Assembly: GCF_041154485.1 (NCBI RefSeq)
Contig: NZ_AP028669.1
Span: 1,798,001 to 1,862,000, forward strand
Length of the DNA: 64,000 bases
Direction: 5' to 3'
Source of the DNA: Variovorax sp. V93
GTDB lineage: Bacteria > Pseudomonadota > Gammaproteobacteria > Burkholderiales > Burkholderiaceae_C
Both the position numbers and the translations under genes were made by a program. How positions within the stretch are numbered: position 1 is the first letter of the stretch; each line of letters starts with the position of its first letter. Positions 28,508 to 37,149 of this stretch are shown piece by piece. Under the pieces are notes generated by a model, which ran no database searches, was not told where the DNA came from, and saw nothing but the letters and a program-made list of their open reading frames with translations.

Positions 28508-29304
28508 CCCGCGCATTCGGTCTGATCGTCGTCGGCGACGAAATCCTTTCCGGCAAGCGTGCCGACAAGCACATGCCCAAGGTCATCGAGTTGCTCGCCG
28601 CGCGCGGCCTGCAGCTCGGCTGGGCCGAATACGTGGGCGACGTGCCCGCGCGCATCACCGCCGCGCTCGGCCGGGCCTTCGGCTCGGGCGACATCGTCTT
28701 CTCGACCGGCGGCATCGGCGCCACGCCGGACGACCACACGCGGCAATGCGCCGCGCAGGCCCTGGGGGTGCCGCTGGAGCTGCATCCCGAGGCGGAACTG
28801 CTGATCCGCGAGCGCATGCAGGACACCGCGCGCGAGCAGGGCATTGCCTACGAGCCCGACCGGCCCGACAACATTCACCGCCTCAACATGGGTGTGTTCC
28901 CGAAGGGCGCCACGATCATCCGCAACCCGTACAACAAGATTCCGGGTTTCAGCGTCGAGCACGTCCATTTCGTGCCGGGCTTCCCGGTGATGGCCTGGCC
29001 CATGATCGAGTCGGTGCTCGACAGCCGCTATGCGCACATGTTTTCCAGCGGCAAGTCGGCCGAGAAGTCGGTCATCGTCTTTGGCGCCATGGAAGCAACG
29101 CTCACCCCGCTGATGCAGGCGATCGAAGCGGCGCATGCCGGCATCAAGGTGTTCAGCCTGCCGAGCGTCGACCATCCGCAGTACGGCCGTCACATCGAAC
29201 TCGGCGTGAAGGGCGATCCAGTTCACCTGGATGCCGCCTACGCGCAACTGATCGAGGGCCTGCACGCCTATGATGCGAGGCTTGGCCCGGAATTGGTGCG
29301 GTAG
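28504..29304 (+). CDS. CinA-like molybdopterin-binding domain protein
   Basis: A 266-residue protein whose N-terminal two thirds are a MoaB/MogA-type fold. It begins FGLIVVGDEILSGKRADKH, followed by FSTGGIGATPDDHTRQCAAQALG, the nucleotide-binding motif of CinA N-terminal domains. The C-terminal pyridine-nucleotide amidase domain of full-length CinA (about 410 residues in all) is absent. Related short proteins are annotated as competence/damage-inducible protein A or ADP-ribose pyrophosphatase-like. The activity is not certain. It is coupled to the EI24 gene by an ATGA overlap and is the last gene before the glnA regulatory region. Confidence 0.85.
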   Translation: MTRAFGLIVVGDEILSGKRADKHMPKVIELLAARGLQLGWAEYVGDVPARITAALGRAFGSGDIVFSTGGIGATPDDHTRQCAAQALGVPLELHPEAELLIRERMQDTAREQGIAYEPDRPDNIHRLNMGVFPKGATIIRNPYNKIPGFSVEHVHFVPGFPVMAWPMIESVLDSRYAHMFSSGKSAEKSVIVFGAMEATLTPLMQAIEAAHAGIKVFSLPSVDHPQYGRHIELGVKGDPVHLDAAYAQLIEGLHAYDARLGPELVR

Positions 29305-29327
29305 TTTTTATCGCACCAATTTGGTGA
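29285..29327 (+). promoter_or_regulatory. NtrC binding sites upstream of glnA
   Basis: GCACC-AATTT-GGTGA at 29313-29327 differs by one base from the NtrC consensus GCACC-N5-GGTGC. A weaker copy GCCCG-GAATT-GGTGC is at 29285-29299, its centre 28 bases upstream. The main site centres about 94 bases before the predicted start point, the usual enhancer distance for a sigma-54 promoter. Confidence 0.8.
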
Positions 29328-29387
29328 TTTTTCGCCTTTTTTTGGGGTTTGCGGCCGCTGTCGAAGGCTCTCGACGAGCGGCGACAA

Positions 29388-29403
29388 TGGCATAGAAACT
29401 GCA
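29388..29403 (+). promoter_or_regulatory. Sigma-54 promoter of glnA
   Basis: TGGCAT-AGAAA-CTGCA keeps the invariant GG and GC dinucleotides exactly 10 bases apart and matches TGGCAC-N5-TTGCA at all but two positions. The expected transcript start is near 29414, 37 bases before the glnA ATG. Confidence 0.8.
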
Positions 29404-29450
29404 TCCTCCGTCCCTGTATTCCTAACCACCATCCAACTCAGGAGAAACTG

Positions 29451-30866
29451 ATGGCAAAGACCGTCGCCGATGTACTCAAGCTCGTCAAGGAAAACGAGGT
29501 CAAGTTCATCGACTTCCGCTTCACCGACACCCGCGGCAAAGAGCAGCACGTGACCGTGCCCGTCTCGGCTTTCGATGAAGACAAATTCACTTCGGGCCAT
29601 GCTTTCGACGGCTCGTCCATCGCTGGCTGGAAGGGAATCGAGGCTTCGGACATGCAGCTCATGCCCGACCCGAACACCGCCAACATCGATCCCTTCTTCG
29701 AAGAAACGACGCTGATCCTGACCTGCGACGTGATCGACCCCGCCGACGGCAAGGCCTACGAGCGCGATCCGCGTTCGCTCGCCAAGCGTGCTGAGGCCTA
29801 CATGAAGGCCTCGGGCCTGGGCGACACCGCCTACTTCGGTCCGGAACCCGAATTCTTCGTGTTCGACGGCGTGCGCTGGAAGAACGACATGTCGGGCTGC
29901 TTCGTGAAGATCGACTCCGAAGAAGCCTCGTGGAACACCGACAAGGAATACGAGCACGGCAACACCGGCCACCGTCCCGCGGTCAAGGGCGGCTACTTCC
30001 CGGTTCCCCCGGTCGACAGCTTCCAGGACATGCGCTCGGAAATGTGCCTGGTGCTCGAATCGCTCGGCATCCCGGTCGAAGTGCATCACCATGAAGTGGC
30101 CAATGCCGGCCAGATGGAACTGGGCACCAAGTTCAGCACGCTGGTGCAGCGCGCCGACTGGGTCCAGCTGCAGAAGTACGTGATCCACAACGTGGCCCAC
30201 GCCTACGGCAAGACCGCCACCTTCATGCCCAAGCCCATCGTCGGCGACAACGGCTCGGGCATGCACGTGCATCAGTCGGTCTGGAAGGACGGCAAGAACC
30301 TGTTCGCAGGCGACGGCTATGCAGGCCTGTCGGACTTCGCGCTGCACTACATCGGCGGCATCATCAAGCACGCCCGGGCCCTGAACGCCATCACGAACCC
30401 CGGCACCAACAGCTACAAGCGCCTGGTGCCCGGCTTCGAAGCCCCGGTGAAGCTGGCCTATTCGGCCAAGAACCGCTCGGCCTCGATCCGCATCCCGTTC
30501 GTGGCCAACCCGAAGGGCCGCCGCGTCGAAGCACGCTTCCCCGATCCGCTGATGAACCCGTACCTCGGTTTCGCAGCGCTCCTGATGGCCGGCCTCGACG
30601 GCGTGGAAAACAAGATCCACCCGGGCGAAGCCGCCAGCAAGGACCTCTACCACCTGCCGCCGGAAGAAGACGCGCTGATCCCGACCGTGTGCCACAGCCT
30701 CGACCAGGCCCTGGAATACCTCGACAAGGACCGTGCATTCCTGACCAAGGGCGGCGTGTTCACCGATGCCTACATCGATGCCTACATCGAACTGAAGATG
30801 CAGGAAGTCACGCGCTTCCGCATGGCGACCCATCCGGTCGAGTTCGACATGTACTACTCGTTGTAA
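29451..30866 (+). CDS. glnA: Glutamine synthetase, type I
   Basis: A 471-residue enzyme that condenses ammonia and glutamate using ATP. It starts at 29451 after AGGAG (6-base spacing). The glutamate/metal sites show as GSSIAGW and [21 protein letters not shown], the ATP-site [13 protein letters not shown] and the adenylylation loop DLYHLPPEE with Tyr400 are all present. GlnE would therefore be expected to regulate it by adenylylation. A sigma-54 promoter with an NtrC enhancer precedes it, and ntrBC follow downstream on the same strand, so nitrogen starvation should induce it. A terminator follows at 30974. Confidence 0.98.
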   Translation: MAKTVADVLKLVKENEVKFIDFRFTDTRGKEQHVTVPVSAFDEDKFTSGHAFDGSSIAGWKGIEASDMQLMPDPNTANIDPFFEETTLILTCDVIDPADGKAYERDPRSLAKRAEAYMKASGLGDTAYFGPEPEFFVFDGVRWKNDMSGCFVKIDSEEASWNTDKEYEHGNTGHRPAVKGGYFPVPPVDSFQDMRSEMCLVLESLGIPVEVHHHEVANAGQMELGTKFSTLVQRADWVQLQKYVIHNVAHAYGKTATFMPKPIVGDNGSGMHVHQSVWKDGKNLFAGDGYAGLSDFALHYIGGIIKHARALNAITNPGTNSYKRLVPGFEAPVKLAYSAKNRSASIRIPFVANPKGRRVEARFPDPLMNPYLGFAALLMAGLDGVENKIHPGEAASKDLYHLPPEEDALIPTVCHSLDQALEYLDKDRAFLTKGGVFTDAYIDAYIELKMQEVTRFRMATHPVEFDMYYSL

Positions 30867-30888
30867 TTGGCCCACCCCCGAAGCGGCT

Positions 30889-30965
30889 CACTTCGTGTCG
30901 CCGCCTCCCCCTCGAGGGGGCAACACCGGCGGCCCGGCAGAGCCGGTTCCGCGGTGTTGCTGGAA
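30889..30965 (+). repeat. Dispersed palindromic repeat, copy A
   Basis: This about 77-base element has outer arms CAACACCG / CGGTGTTG and inner arms CCGGC / GCCGG, preceded by a CCCCCTCGAGGGGG dyad. A reverse-complement copy with only a few differences lies at 34254-34333. It is non-coding and sits between the glnA stop and its terminator. Confidence 0.85.
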
Positions 30966-30973
30966 TGAACTCG

Positions 30974-30999
30974 AAAAGGACGGCTTGGCCGTCCTTTTT
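30974..30999 (+). terminator. Rho-independent terminator of glnA
   Basis: AAGGACGGC pairs with GCCGTCCTT over a 3-base loop, flanked by A-run and T-run, so it could work on both strands. It lies about 110 bases after the glnA stop and before the next gene. Confidence 0.9.
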
Positions 31000-31077
31000 C
31001 CTTGGCGCGGAACATCTTGTCACCAGTGGCGTCGAATTGCAGGAAAATGCACCTTTGTCGCGCCAAGATCGATTCTC

Positions 31078-31584
31078 ATGAAGACTGCTTCTCTCATTTT
31101 CCTGGCCGGTTCATTGCTGGCCGCCTTGCCCGTGCTCGCCCAGGAGCGCGTGTGGCGCTGCGGCAATGAATACACCAACAACTCGACCATCGCCCAGCAA
31201 AAGGGCTGCAAGGTCATGGAAGGCGGCAACGTCACGGTGGTGCAGGGCACCAAGCCATCGGGCGGTGGTTCGGCCGGCGGCAACTCGGCGCCGGCAGCTT
31301 CCCGTGCGCCCGCGGGCAGTCCGCGCGTCGAGGGCGTCGACCAGCGCGCACGCGACGGTGAAGCCCGCTCGGTGCTCGAAGCCGAACTCAAGAAGGCCGA
31401 GGCCCGCCAGGCGGAGCTCAAGAAGGAATACAACAACGGCGAGCCCGAGAAGCAGGGCAGCGAAGGCCGCAACTACCAGAAGTACCTCGACCGCGTGGCT
31501 GAAATGAAAGCCGAACTGGCGCGCAACGAGAGCGATATCGCGGGCATCCGCCGCGAACTCGGCCGCCTGCCGGCCAAGCAGTAG
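31078..31584 (+). CDS. Secreted coiled-coil protein of unknown function between glnA and ntrB
   Basis: A 168-residue protein that I do not recognise beyond its layout. It has a signal peptide (TASLIFLAGSLLAALPVLAQ), then a small module with two Cys (VWRCGNEYTN to QQKGCKVMEGG). A Gly/Ser/Pro linker follows, and then a charged helical C-terminus (AELKKAEARQAELKKEY, EMKAELARNESDIAGIRREL) likely to form a coiled coil. The start at 31078 begins the signal; codons further upstream lie in the terminator. It ends 4 bases before ntrB, so it should be co-transcribed with ntrBC. A DUF4124-like fold for the Cys module is possible but unproven. Confidence 0.75.
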   Translation: MKTASLIFLAGSLLAALPVLAQERVWRCGNEYTNNSTIAQQKGCKVMEGGNVTVVQGTKPSGGGSAGGNSAPAASRAPAGSPRVEGVDQRARDGEARSVLEAELKKAEARQAELKKEYNNGEPEKQGSEGRNYQKYLDRVAEMKAELARNESDIAGIRRELGRLPAKQ

Positions 31585-31588
31585 GGCC

Positions 31589-32668
31589 ATGGCGTTCGGG
31601 AAGAAGGCGTCCGGCGCCACTCCGCGCTTTCAGTCCTTCGACCTGCTGTCCACGCTGATTGCGGTGGTCAGCACCAACGGTTCGGTGCTGTTCGCCAACG
31701 CCGCCCTCGAAGACGCGCTGGGCACGTCGCGCCGCACGCTCGAAGGCTCTCAGTTCGGTGCCTGCTTTCACGAGCCGCACGTGCTTCGCACCGCCATCGA
31801 CGGGGCGCGCAGCAACGACTTCGCCACGCTGCGTTATGAAGCCTTCTTGCGCCGCGTCAACCACGAGCTGATGCCGGTGCAGGTCACGCTGGCGCAGGGT
31901 GACAAGCCGGGCGAGCTCATCATCGAGATGTCGCCGCTCGAGCAGCAGGTGCGCCAGGACCGCGAGGAACGCCTGCTCGACCAGGCGCAGGCCAACAAGG
32001 AACTCATCCGCAATCTCGCGCACGAGATCAAGAACCCGCTCGGCGGCATTCGCGGCGCGGCGCAGTTGCTGCAGATGGAGGTCGAGTCGCGCGACCTCAT
32101 CGAATACACGCAGGTCATCATCCACGAGGCCGACCGGCTGCAGACGCTGGTCGACCGGCTGCTGGCACCGCATCGGCGCCCGCACGTGGTGGGCGACGTG
32201 AACATCCACGAAGTCTGCGAGCGCGTGCGCTCGGTCATTCTTGCGGAGTTCCCGCGCGACCTGCACATCGAGCGCGACTTCGACGTGTCGATCCCCGAAT
32301 TCCGCGGCGACCGCGAGCAGCTCATCCAGGCCACGCTCAACATCGTGCACAACGCTGCGCAGGCGCTGGCCGAGCGCCGCGCCGCGGGCGATGCGCAGAT
32401 CACTTTCAAGACCCGCATCGCCAGGCAGGTGATATTCAACAAGCAGTGGTATCGATTGGCACTGGAATTGCATGTCATCGACAATGGACCGGGTGTGCCG
32501 GACACGATCAAGGACCGCATCTTCTATCCGCTCGTCTCGGGCAGGGAAGGCGGGACAGGGCTTGGATTGACGCTTGCACAAACTTTCGTGCAACAGCATC
32601 ACGGCGTGATCGAGTGCGACAGCGTCCCGGGCCGAACCGATTTCAAGATATTGATTCCGCTGCCCTAG
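31589..32668 (+). CDS. glnL: Nitrogen regulation sensor histidine kinase NtrB
   Basis: A 359-residue cytoplasmic kinase/phosphatase for NtrC. An N-terminal PAS domain (FDLLSTLIAVVSTNGSVLFANAALEDALG) is followed by the dimerisation helix with NLAHEIKNPLGG, His145 being the phosphorylated residue. The ATPase motifs are QATLNIVHNAAQAL (N box), DNGPGVPD (G1) and GTGLGLTLA (G2). No membrane segments are present, as expected for a sensor controlled by PII protein. It is 23 bases before ntrC and follows glnA and one unknown gene, the standard glnA-ntrB-ntrC locus. Confidence 0.96.
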   Translation: MAFGKKASGATPRFQSFDLLSTLIAVVSTNGSVLFANAALEDALGTSRRTLEGSQFGACFHEPHVLRTAIDGARSNDFATLRYEAFLRRVNHELMPVQVTLAQGDKPGELIIEMSPLEQQVRQDREERLLDQAQANKELIRNLAHEIKNPLGGIRGAAQLLQMEVESRDLIEYTQVIIHEADRLQTLVDRLLAPHRRPHVVGDVNIHEVCERVRSVILAEFPRDLHIERDFDVSIPEFRGDREQLIQATLNIVHNAAQALAERRAAGDAQITFKTRIARQVIFNKQWYRLALELHVIDNGPGVPDTIKDRIFYPLVSGREGGTGLGLTLAQTFVQQHHGVIECDSVPGRTDFKILIPLP

Positions 32669-32691
32669 CAGCCACGGCAACAAGGAGATGC

Positions 32692-34221
32692 ATGAAGCCG
32701 ATCTGGATAGTTGATGACGACCAATCGATCCGCTTCGTGCTGGAGAAGGCCCTTTTGCGCGAAGACCTGCCCACGCGCAGCTTCACCAACGCGCGCGAGG
32801 TGCTGGCCGCCCTCGAACTCGCCGACGACGACGAACAGCAGGGCCCCCAGGTCCTGGTGAGCGACATCCGCATGCCTGGCGGTTCCGGGCTCGATCTGCT
32901 CGACAAGATCAAGGCCAAGCACCCCGGCCTGCCCGTCATCATCATGACGGCGTTTTCCGACCTCGACAGCGCCGTTTCGGCGTTTCAGGGCGGTGCCTTC
33001 GAATACCTGCCCAAGCCCTTCGACCTGCCGCGCGCCGTCGAACTCATCCGCCGCGCCGTCGATGAAAGCCAGCGCGAGGAAGTGGCCGAGGAGCGCATGG
33101 TCGCCGCGCCCGAAATGCTGGGCCAGGCGCCCGCCATGCAGGACGTGTTCCGCGCCATCGGCCGGCTCTCGCAAAGCAACGTCACGGTGCTCATCACCGG
33201 CGAATCGGGCTCGGGCAAGGAACTGGTGGCGCGCGCGCTGCACAAGCACTCGCCGCGCGCGAACGGTCCCTTCGTGGCCATCAACACCGCGGCCATTCCC
33301 AAGGATCTGCTTGAGAGCGAACTCTTCGGCCACGAGCGCGGTGCCTTTACCGGCGCGCAGACCATGCGGCGTGGGCGCTTCGAACAGGCCGAGGGCGGCA
33401 CGCTCTTCCTCGACGAGATCGGCGACATGCCCTTCGACCTGCAGACGCGCCTGCTGCGTGTGCTGAGCGACGGGCACTTCTACCGCGTGGGCGGCCACAA
33501 CTCGGTCAAGGCCAACGTGCGCGTGATCGCGGCCACGCACCAGGACCTCGAGCAGCGCGTGAAGCTCGGCGGCTTTCGCGAAGACCTGTTCCACCGCCTC
33601 AATGTGATTCGCCTGCGGCTGCCGGCGCTGCGCGAGCGCGGCGAAGACGTGCCGGCGCTCACGCGCCACTTCCTGCAGGTGAGCGCGCGCCAGCTCGGCG
33701 TGGAGCCCAAGCGCATTTCCGATGCGGCGCTGGCCAAGCTGGCTTCGTTCAGCTTCCCGGGCAACGTGCGCCAGCTCGAGAACATCTGCCATTGGCTGAC
33801 CGTGATGGCGCCGGCCCAGCTGATCGAGGCCAAGGACCTGCCGCCCGAGGTCATGGCCGCGGCCGCCGGCGCGCCGGCACAGGCCACAGAAACGAGCGCC
33901 GCGGCGGCACCCGTGCAAGCCGCGGTGCAGCCATCGCCCGGGCTCGAGCGCGAAGCGGCACCGGCGAGCGGCGCTGCACCCGAAGCCACTGAAGGCCTGG
34001 TGGGCGCAAGCAGCTGGGAGAGCGGCCTGGAGATCGAAGCCCAGGCGCTGCTCGCGGCCGGGCGCACCGACGTCTGGGATGTGCTGTCGCGCCGCTTCGA
34101 GTCGCGGCTGATCCTCACGGCGCTGGCCAACACCCGCGGCCGACGGATCGAAGCCGCTCAGAAGCTGGGCATCGGCCGCAACACCATCACCCGCAAGATC
34201 CAGGAACTCGGGATCGAGTAA
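32692..34221 (+). CDS. glnG: Nitrogen regulation response regulator NtrC
   Basis: A 509-residue sigma-54 activator. The receiver domain has DDD at residues 7-9 and the phospho-acceptor Asp58 in VLVSDIRMPGGSG. The AAA+ domain has GESGSGKE, the sigma-54 contact loop GAFTGA, and LFLDEIGDMP. The C-terminus ends in a Fis-type helix-turn-helix (RRIEAAQKLGIGRNTITRKIQELGIE). A long Ala/Pro-rich linker (about residues 385-440) separates the ATPase and DNA-binding parts and is longer than in enteric NtrC. The start at 32692 has AAGGAG just ahead. It should activate the glnA promoter in this window when NtrB phosphorylates it. Confidence 0.97.
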   Translation: MKPIWIVDDDQSIRFVLEKALLREDLPTRSFTNAREVLAALELADDDEQQGPQVLVSDIRMPGGSGLDLLDKIKAKHPGLPVIIMTAFSDLDSAVSAFQGGAFEYLPKPFDLPRAVELIRRAVDESQREEVAEERMVAAPEMLGQAPAMQDVFRAIGRLSQSNVTVLITGESGSGKELVARALHKHSPRANGPFVAINTAAIPKDLLESELFGHERGAFTGAQTMRRGRFEQAEGGTLFLDEIGDMPFDLQTRLLRVLSDGHFYRVGGHNSVKANVRVIAATHQDLEQRVKLGGFREDLFHRLNVIRLRLPALRERGEDVPALTRHFLQVSARQLGVEPKRISDAALAKLASFSFPGNVRQLENICHWLTVMAPAQLIEAKDLPPEVMAAAAGAPAQATETSAAAAPVQAAVQPSPGLEREAAPASGAAPEATEGLVGASSWESGLEIEAQALLAAGRTDVWDVLSRRFESRLILTALANTRGRRIEAAQKLGIGRNTITRKIQELGIE

Positions 34222-34253
34222 GCCGCCTTGTAAAGAGAGCGCGGCTGTCTCCC

Positions 34254-34333
34254 TTCCAGAAACACCGCGGAACCGGCTTTGCCGGGCCGCTGGTGTTGCC
34301 CCCGGTAGGGGGGTGGCGTAGCGACACGAAGTG
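34254..34333 (-). repeat. Dispersed palindromic repeat, copy B (inverted)
   Basis: This is a reverse-complement copy of the element at 30889-30965. The shared blocks ACTTCGTGTCGC, GGCAACACC, GCGGCCCGGC and AGCCGGTTCCGCGGTGTT are separated by a few substitutions. It lies in the gap between the convergent genes ntrC and the lipoprotein gene. Confidence 0.85.
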
Positions 34334-34357
34334 CGCGAAGACTGGGGGCGAGCTTAT

Positions 34358-34870
34358 TCACCGGCTGCGCTGGCCCAGTGTCAGCGAGTCAAGCTGGAAG
34401 TTGCCGCTCTTGTCCCAGAGCCAGGTGTCCACATACGTGTGGCCGCCCAGGCGCCCCGGGCTCGGCAGCGGGGATGCTGCCTTGATGAGCTCCGCAATCT
34501 TGCCCGGCACCTCGGGCGCATGGCTCGGCACGCGACTGAACGTGACGTTCTTGACGTTGCCTTCGGCATCAAGGTCGGTCTCGACCACCACCACCGCATA
34601 GACCAGAGGGGGAATCTTTCCCTTGTAGATGCGCTGCGGATAGGCCTTGTAGATCTGGCGCGCGCCGGTCTTGCGGTAGGCCCGCACGGCAGGCGTCTGC
34701 GCGGTGATCAGCCGCACGGTGGGCACGTCGCCCCTTGTGCCGGGCGCCTCGTCGGTGGCGGAGGTGGGCGACTTGCCGTCGTCGGCCTTGTCCGCGGGCT
34801 TGAACGCGGAACAGGCAGCGAGCGCGAGCGCCGCTGCGATGATCGTGAGGGTGCGGATGGTCATGGTCAT
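34358..34870 (-). CDS. Lipoprotein with TonB C-terminal-like domain
   Basis: A 170-residue protein with a lipoprotein signal (TIIAAALALAAC, lipobox LAAC, acylated Cys20). A polar linker follows, then residues about 80-150 (VYAVVVVETDLDAEGNVKNVTF onward) resemble the TonB/TolA C-terminal fold. The Pro-rich span and N-terminal helix of real TonB are missing, so energy transduction is unlikely and an envelope-binding role is more plausible. The ATG at 34870 overlaps the last base of the xthA stop (TGATG), so the two are translationally coupled. Confidence 0.75.
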   Translation of the reverse strand: MTMTIRTLTIIAAALALAACSAFKPADKADDGKSPTSATDEAPGTRGDVPTVRLITAQTPAVRAYRKTGARQIYKAYPQRIYKGKIPPLVYAVVVVETDLDAEGNVKNVTFSRVPSHAPEVPGKIAELIKAASPLPSPGRLGGHTYVDTWLWDKSGNFQLDSLTLGQRSR

Positions 34871-35655
34871 CAAATCCCCTGGTCGAGATCGAGCACCACC
34901 GGTGCGTGGTCGCTCGGCTTTTCCCACTTGCGCGGCACGCGGTCGATGATGCAGCCCTTGGCGCGCGGCACCAGCGGCTCGCTCACCAGGATGTGGTCGA
35001 TGCGCAGGCCGCGGTTCTTCTGGTAGCCGAGCATGCGGTAGTCCCACCACGAAAAGCTCTTTTCGGGCTGCTCGAAGAGGCGGAAGCTGTCGACCAGGCC
35101 CAGCTGGAGCAGTGCCTTGAAGTGCTCGCGCTCCTCGGTCGTGTGATGGATGGTTTCGGCCAGGCCCACGGGGTCGAAGCTGTCGCGGTCTTCCGGCGCG
35201 ATGTTGAAGTCGCCCAGAAGCACAAGGTTTGGATGGGCCGCCATTTCTGCACGCAGCCATTCGCGCAGCGCGCGCAGCCAGCCCATCTTGTATTCGAACT
35301 TGTCGGTGCTCGGCGCCTGGCCGTTGACGAAGTAGCCGTTCACGATGCGCAGCGGACCCGCGGGCGTCTCGACCGTGGCCGCGATCACACGCGACTGGTC
35401 GTCGGTGAAGCCGCCGATGTTCCGCGCCACGTCGCGCATCGGCGCGAGGCTCAGGATGGCGACGCCGTTGTAGGTTTTCTGCCCGAACACGGCGGCCTCG
35501 TAGCCGGCCGACTTGAGCACGTCGAGCGGGAACTTGTCGTCGCTCATCTTGAGCTCCTGCAGGCACAGCACGTCGACCGGGTTGGCGGTCAGCCAGTCGA
35601 GCACATGCTGCAGGCGGGCAGTGAGGGAATTGACATTCCAGGTGGCAATTTTCAT
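34870..35655 (-). CDS. xthA: Exodeoxyribonuclease III
   Basis: A 261-residue AP endonuclease / 3'-5' exonuclease of base-excision repair. The family motifs appear in order: MKIATWNVNSLTARL, LCLQELKMSDDKFP, GDFNIAPEDRDSFDP (catalytic Asp/Asn) and the closing RIDHILVS and PSDHAPVVLDL. Length is standard (E. coli 268). It is the first gene of a two-gene minus-strand unit. The 670 bases upstream contain no convincing gene. Confidence 0.96.
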   Translation of the reverse strand: MKIATWNVNSLTARLQHVLDWLTANPVDVLCLQELKMSDDKFPLDVLKSAGYEAAVFGQKTYNGVAILSLAPMRDVARNIGGFTDDQSRVIAATVETPAGPLRIVNGYFVNGQAPSTDKFEYKMGWLRALREWLRAEMAAHPNLVLLGDFNIAPEDRDSFDPVGLAETIHHTTEEREHFKALLQLGLVDSFRLFEQPEKSFSWWDYRMLGYQKNRGLRIDHILVSEPLVPRAKGCIIDRVPRKWEKPSDHAPVVLDLDQGI

Positions 35656-36326
35656 GAATTAGGCTAAGGCGTTGATTTCAAAAGGATTTTTCGGTATTTC
35701 GGCGTTAACCTCGGTTGGTAGCCGGCAGCGTACCCGTTTTGTGCTTCGTTGCCTTGTGCCGCCGGGCCGGAGTCAACCAGCTTAGCAAAAGCCTCCGAAT
35801 TTCCCCTTGTGTTGGATTCCACCGATCTTTGACCCGAGGGTCAATTTTCGTTGGCAATCAACAGCGACGGCGCCTCAGACTTTGTTGCCGACTTTGCGCC
35901 TGTGCCAAGCTGCCTCCCTCAGTTGTCCCGGACTTCAGGATTCTGGCGAGCAACCCTCTCGCCCGGCTTCTCATAGAGCGACCTTGTCTCCGACATTGAT
36001 GGCAAAGAAAGATACGAGCGAGTTCTCGCGCCCGCCAGCCCTTTTGCCAGCGTGCGTGTCGGCCGGGTATTCGCTGAAACTGCACGCCGGGACGACTTTG
36101 CTGCCCGGGCAGGTCGTCGTGCACGCGCCGCTGGGCAAGAACGGGGCGCTGGACTTGCCGAAGGGGTTCTCGCTGATGGACTGCCAGGCGAGGGATTTTC
36201 CAGGGGCTGACCGGCGCGACGGCGTCGGCGATCTCCGTACGCCCGTGCGCCCGGGCGGCGACAGTGGAGGCGCCGGGTGCGGTATGTTGTCGAAGCGGAC
36301 TGGGCGTTGAACCGGTTCGCGCTACG
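35656..36326. other. 671-base stretch without a convincing gene
   Basis: This gap between the xthA start and the end of the ABC permease gene is less GC-rich in its first half than its surroundings. The longest frame (35807-36310, plus) and the one opposite it lack a recognisable motif, a ribosome-binding site and consistent coding character; the internal ATG at 36000 begins MAKKDTSEFSRPP but its C-terminus turns into Gly/Arg-rich filler. The xthA promoter must lie at the left end. The rest may be the decayed edge of the accessory block to the right. Confidence 0.5.
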
Positions 36327-37148
36327 CTAGTGGTTGTCCTCGATGTTGAGGACTTTTCCCAAACCCAGAAAATAGTTGGCAAACGCAAGCAGCGCCGCGG
36401 TCACCGCAATGTAGACAGCGGAGAGCGCCGCCAGGGTCGGGTCGGCAAACTCCCGAACATAGTTGTACATGGCCACCGGCAACGTCTGCGTATCCTGTGT
36501 CGTCACGAAAAGCGATGCAGTGAATTCGCTGAATGACATGATGGCGGCGAACAGCCATCCGCCGAAGAGTCCCGGAGCCAAAAGAGGAACCGTGACGGTG
36601 AAAAGCGTCTTCACCGGCGACGCGCCCAGGCTGGCCGCCGCCTGCTCGAGCCGCTCGTCCAGGTTCTCCATGGAGACATAGACGCTCCTGAGAACAAAGG
36701 GCAGCACCAGCATGACGTGGCACAGGATGACGATGCCGTATCCACGTTGCACCGAGGTCTGCGACACCAGGATGAGCAGGCCCAGCCCCAACGTGAAATG
36801 CGGCACCACCAGCGGCGAATGCAGGATCGCGAGGAGGAGCTGCTTGTCGCGGAACTCCAGCCGCTTCACCGCGATGGACAGACACGTCCCGATCACCAAG
36901 GCCAGGAAGGAAGACCATCCGGTGACGACCATGCTCGAGCGAAATCCTTCCTGGAAATCCGGATAGCTGAACACCCGCGCAAACCACTTGAGCGAATACG
37001 ATTCAGGCGGAAAGGCAAGGATCGCTTTTTCGTTGAATGCGGCGATCGTCACCACCACCACCGGCAACAATACGAATGCAAGCAGGATGGCGATCAGGAG
37101 CGGTCCGGCAACACGCAGCGGCAGAGGCAGGGAACTTCGGATTTTCAT
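36327..37148 (-). CDS. ABC transporter permease (PotC-like)
   Basis: A 273-residue inner-membrane permease of the spermidine/putrescine/iron importer class. It has six predicted helices, and the EAA loop that docks the ATPase reads LEQAAASLGASPVKTLFTVTVPLLAPGL near residues 145-175. The ATG at 37148 is chosen because GGAGGA lies 7 bases ahead and the ATG stands 1 base after the stop of the first permease gene. It forms the channel with the neighbouring PotB-like permease. The operon order is binding protein, permease, permease. The ATPase gene is separate at 45400. Confidence 0.92.
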   Translation of the reverse strand: MKIRSSLPLPLRVAGPLLIAILLAFVLLPVVVVTIAAFNEKAILAFPPESYSLKWFARVFSYPDFQEGFRSSMVVTGWSSFLALVIGTCLSIAVKRLEFRDKQLLLAILHSPLVVPHFTLGLGLLILVSQTSVQRGYGIVILCHVMLVLPFVLRSVYVSMENLDERLEQAAASLGASPVKTLFTVTVPLLAPGLFGGWLFAAIMSFSEFTASLFVTTQDTQTLPVAMYNYVREFADPTLAALSAVYIAVTAALLAFANYFLGLGKVLNIEDNH

Positions 37149-37149
37149 T

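Noticed and set aside
35807..36310. 167-codon plus-strand frame with an internal ATG at 36000
   Set aside because: No ribosome-binding site, no recognised domain, and the C-terminal part turns into Gly/Arg-rich filler; kept only as part of the gene-free stretch.
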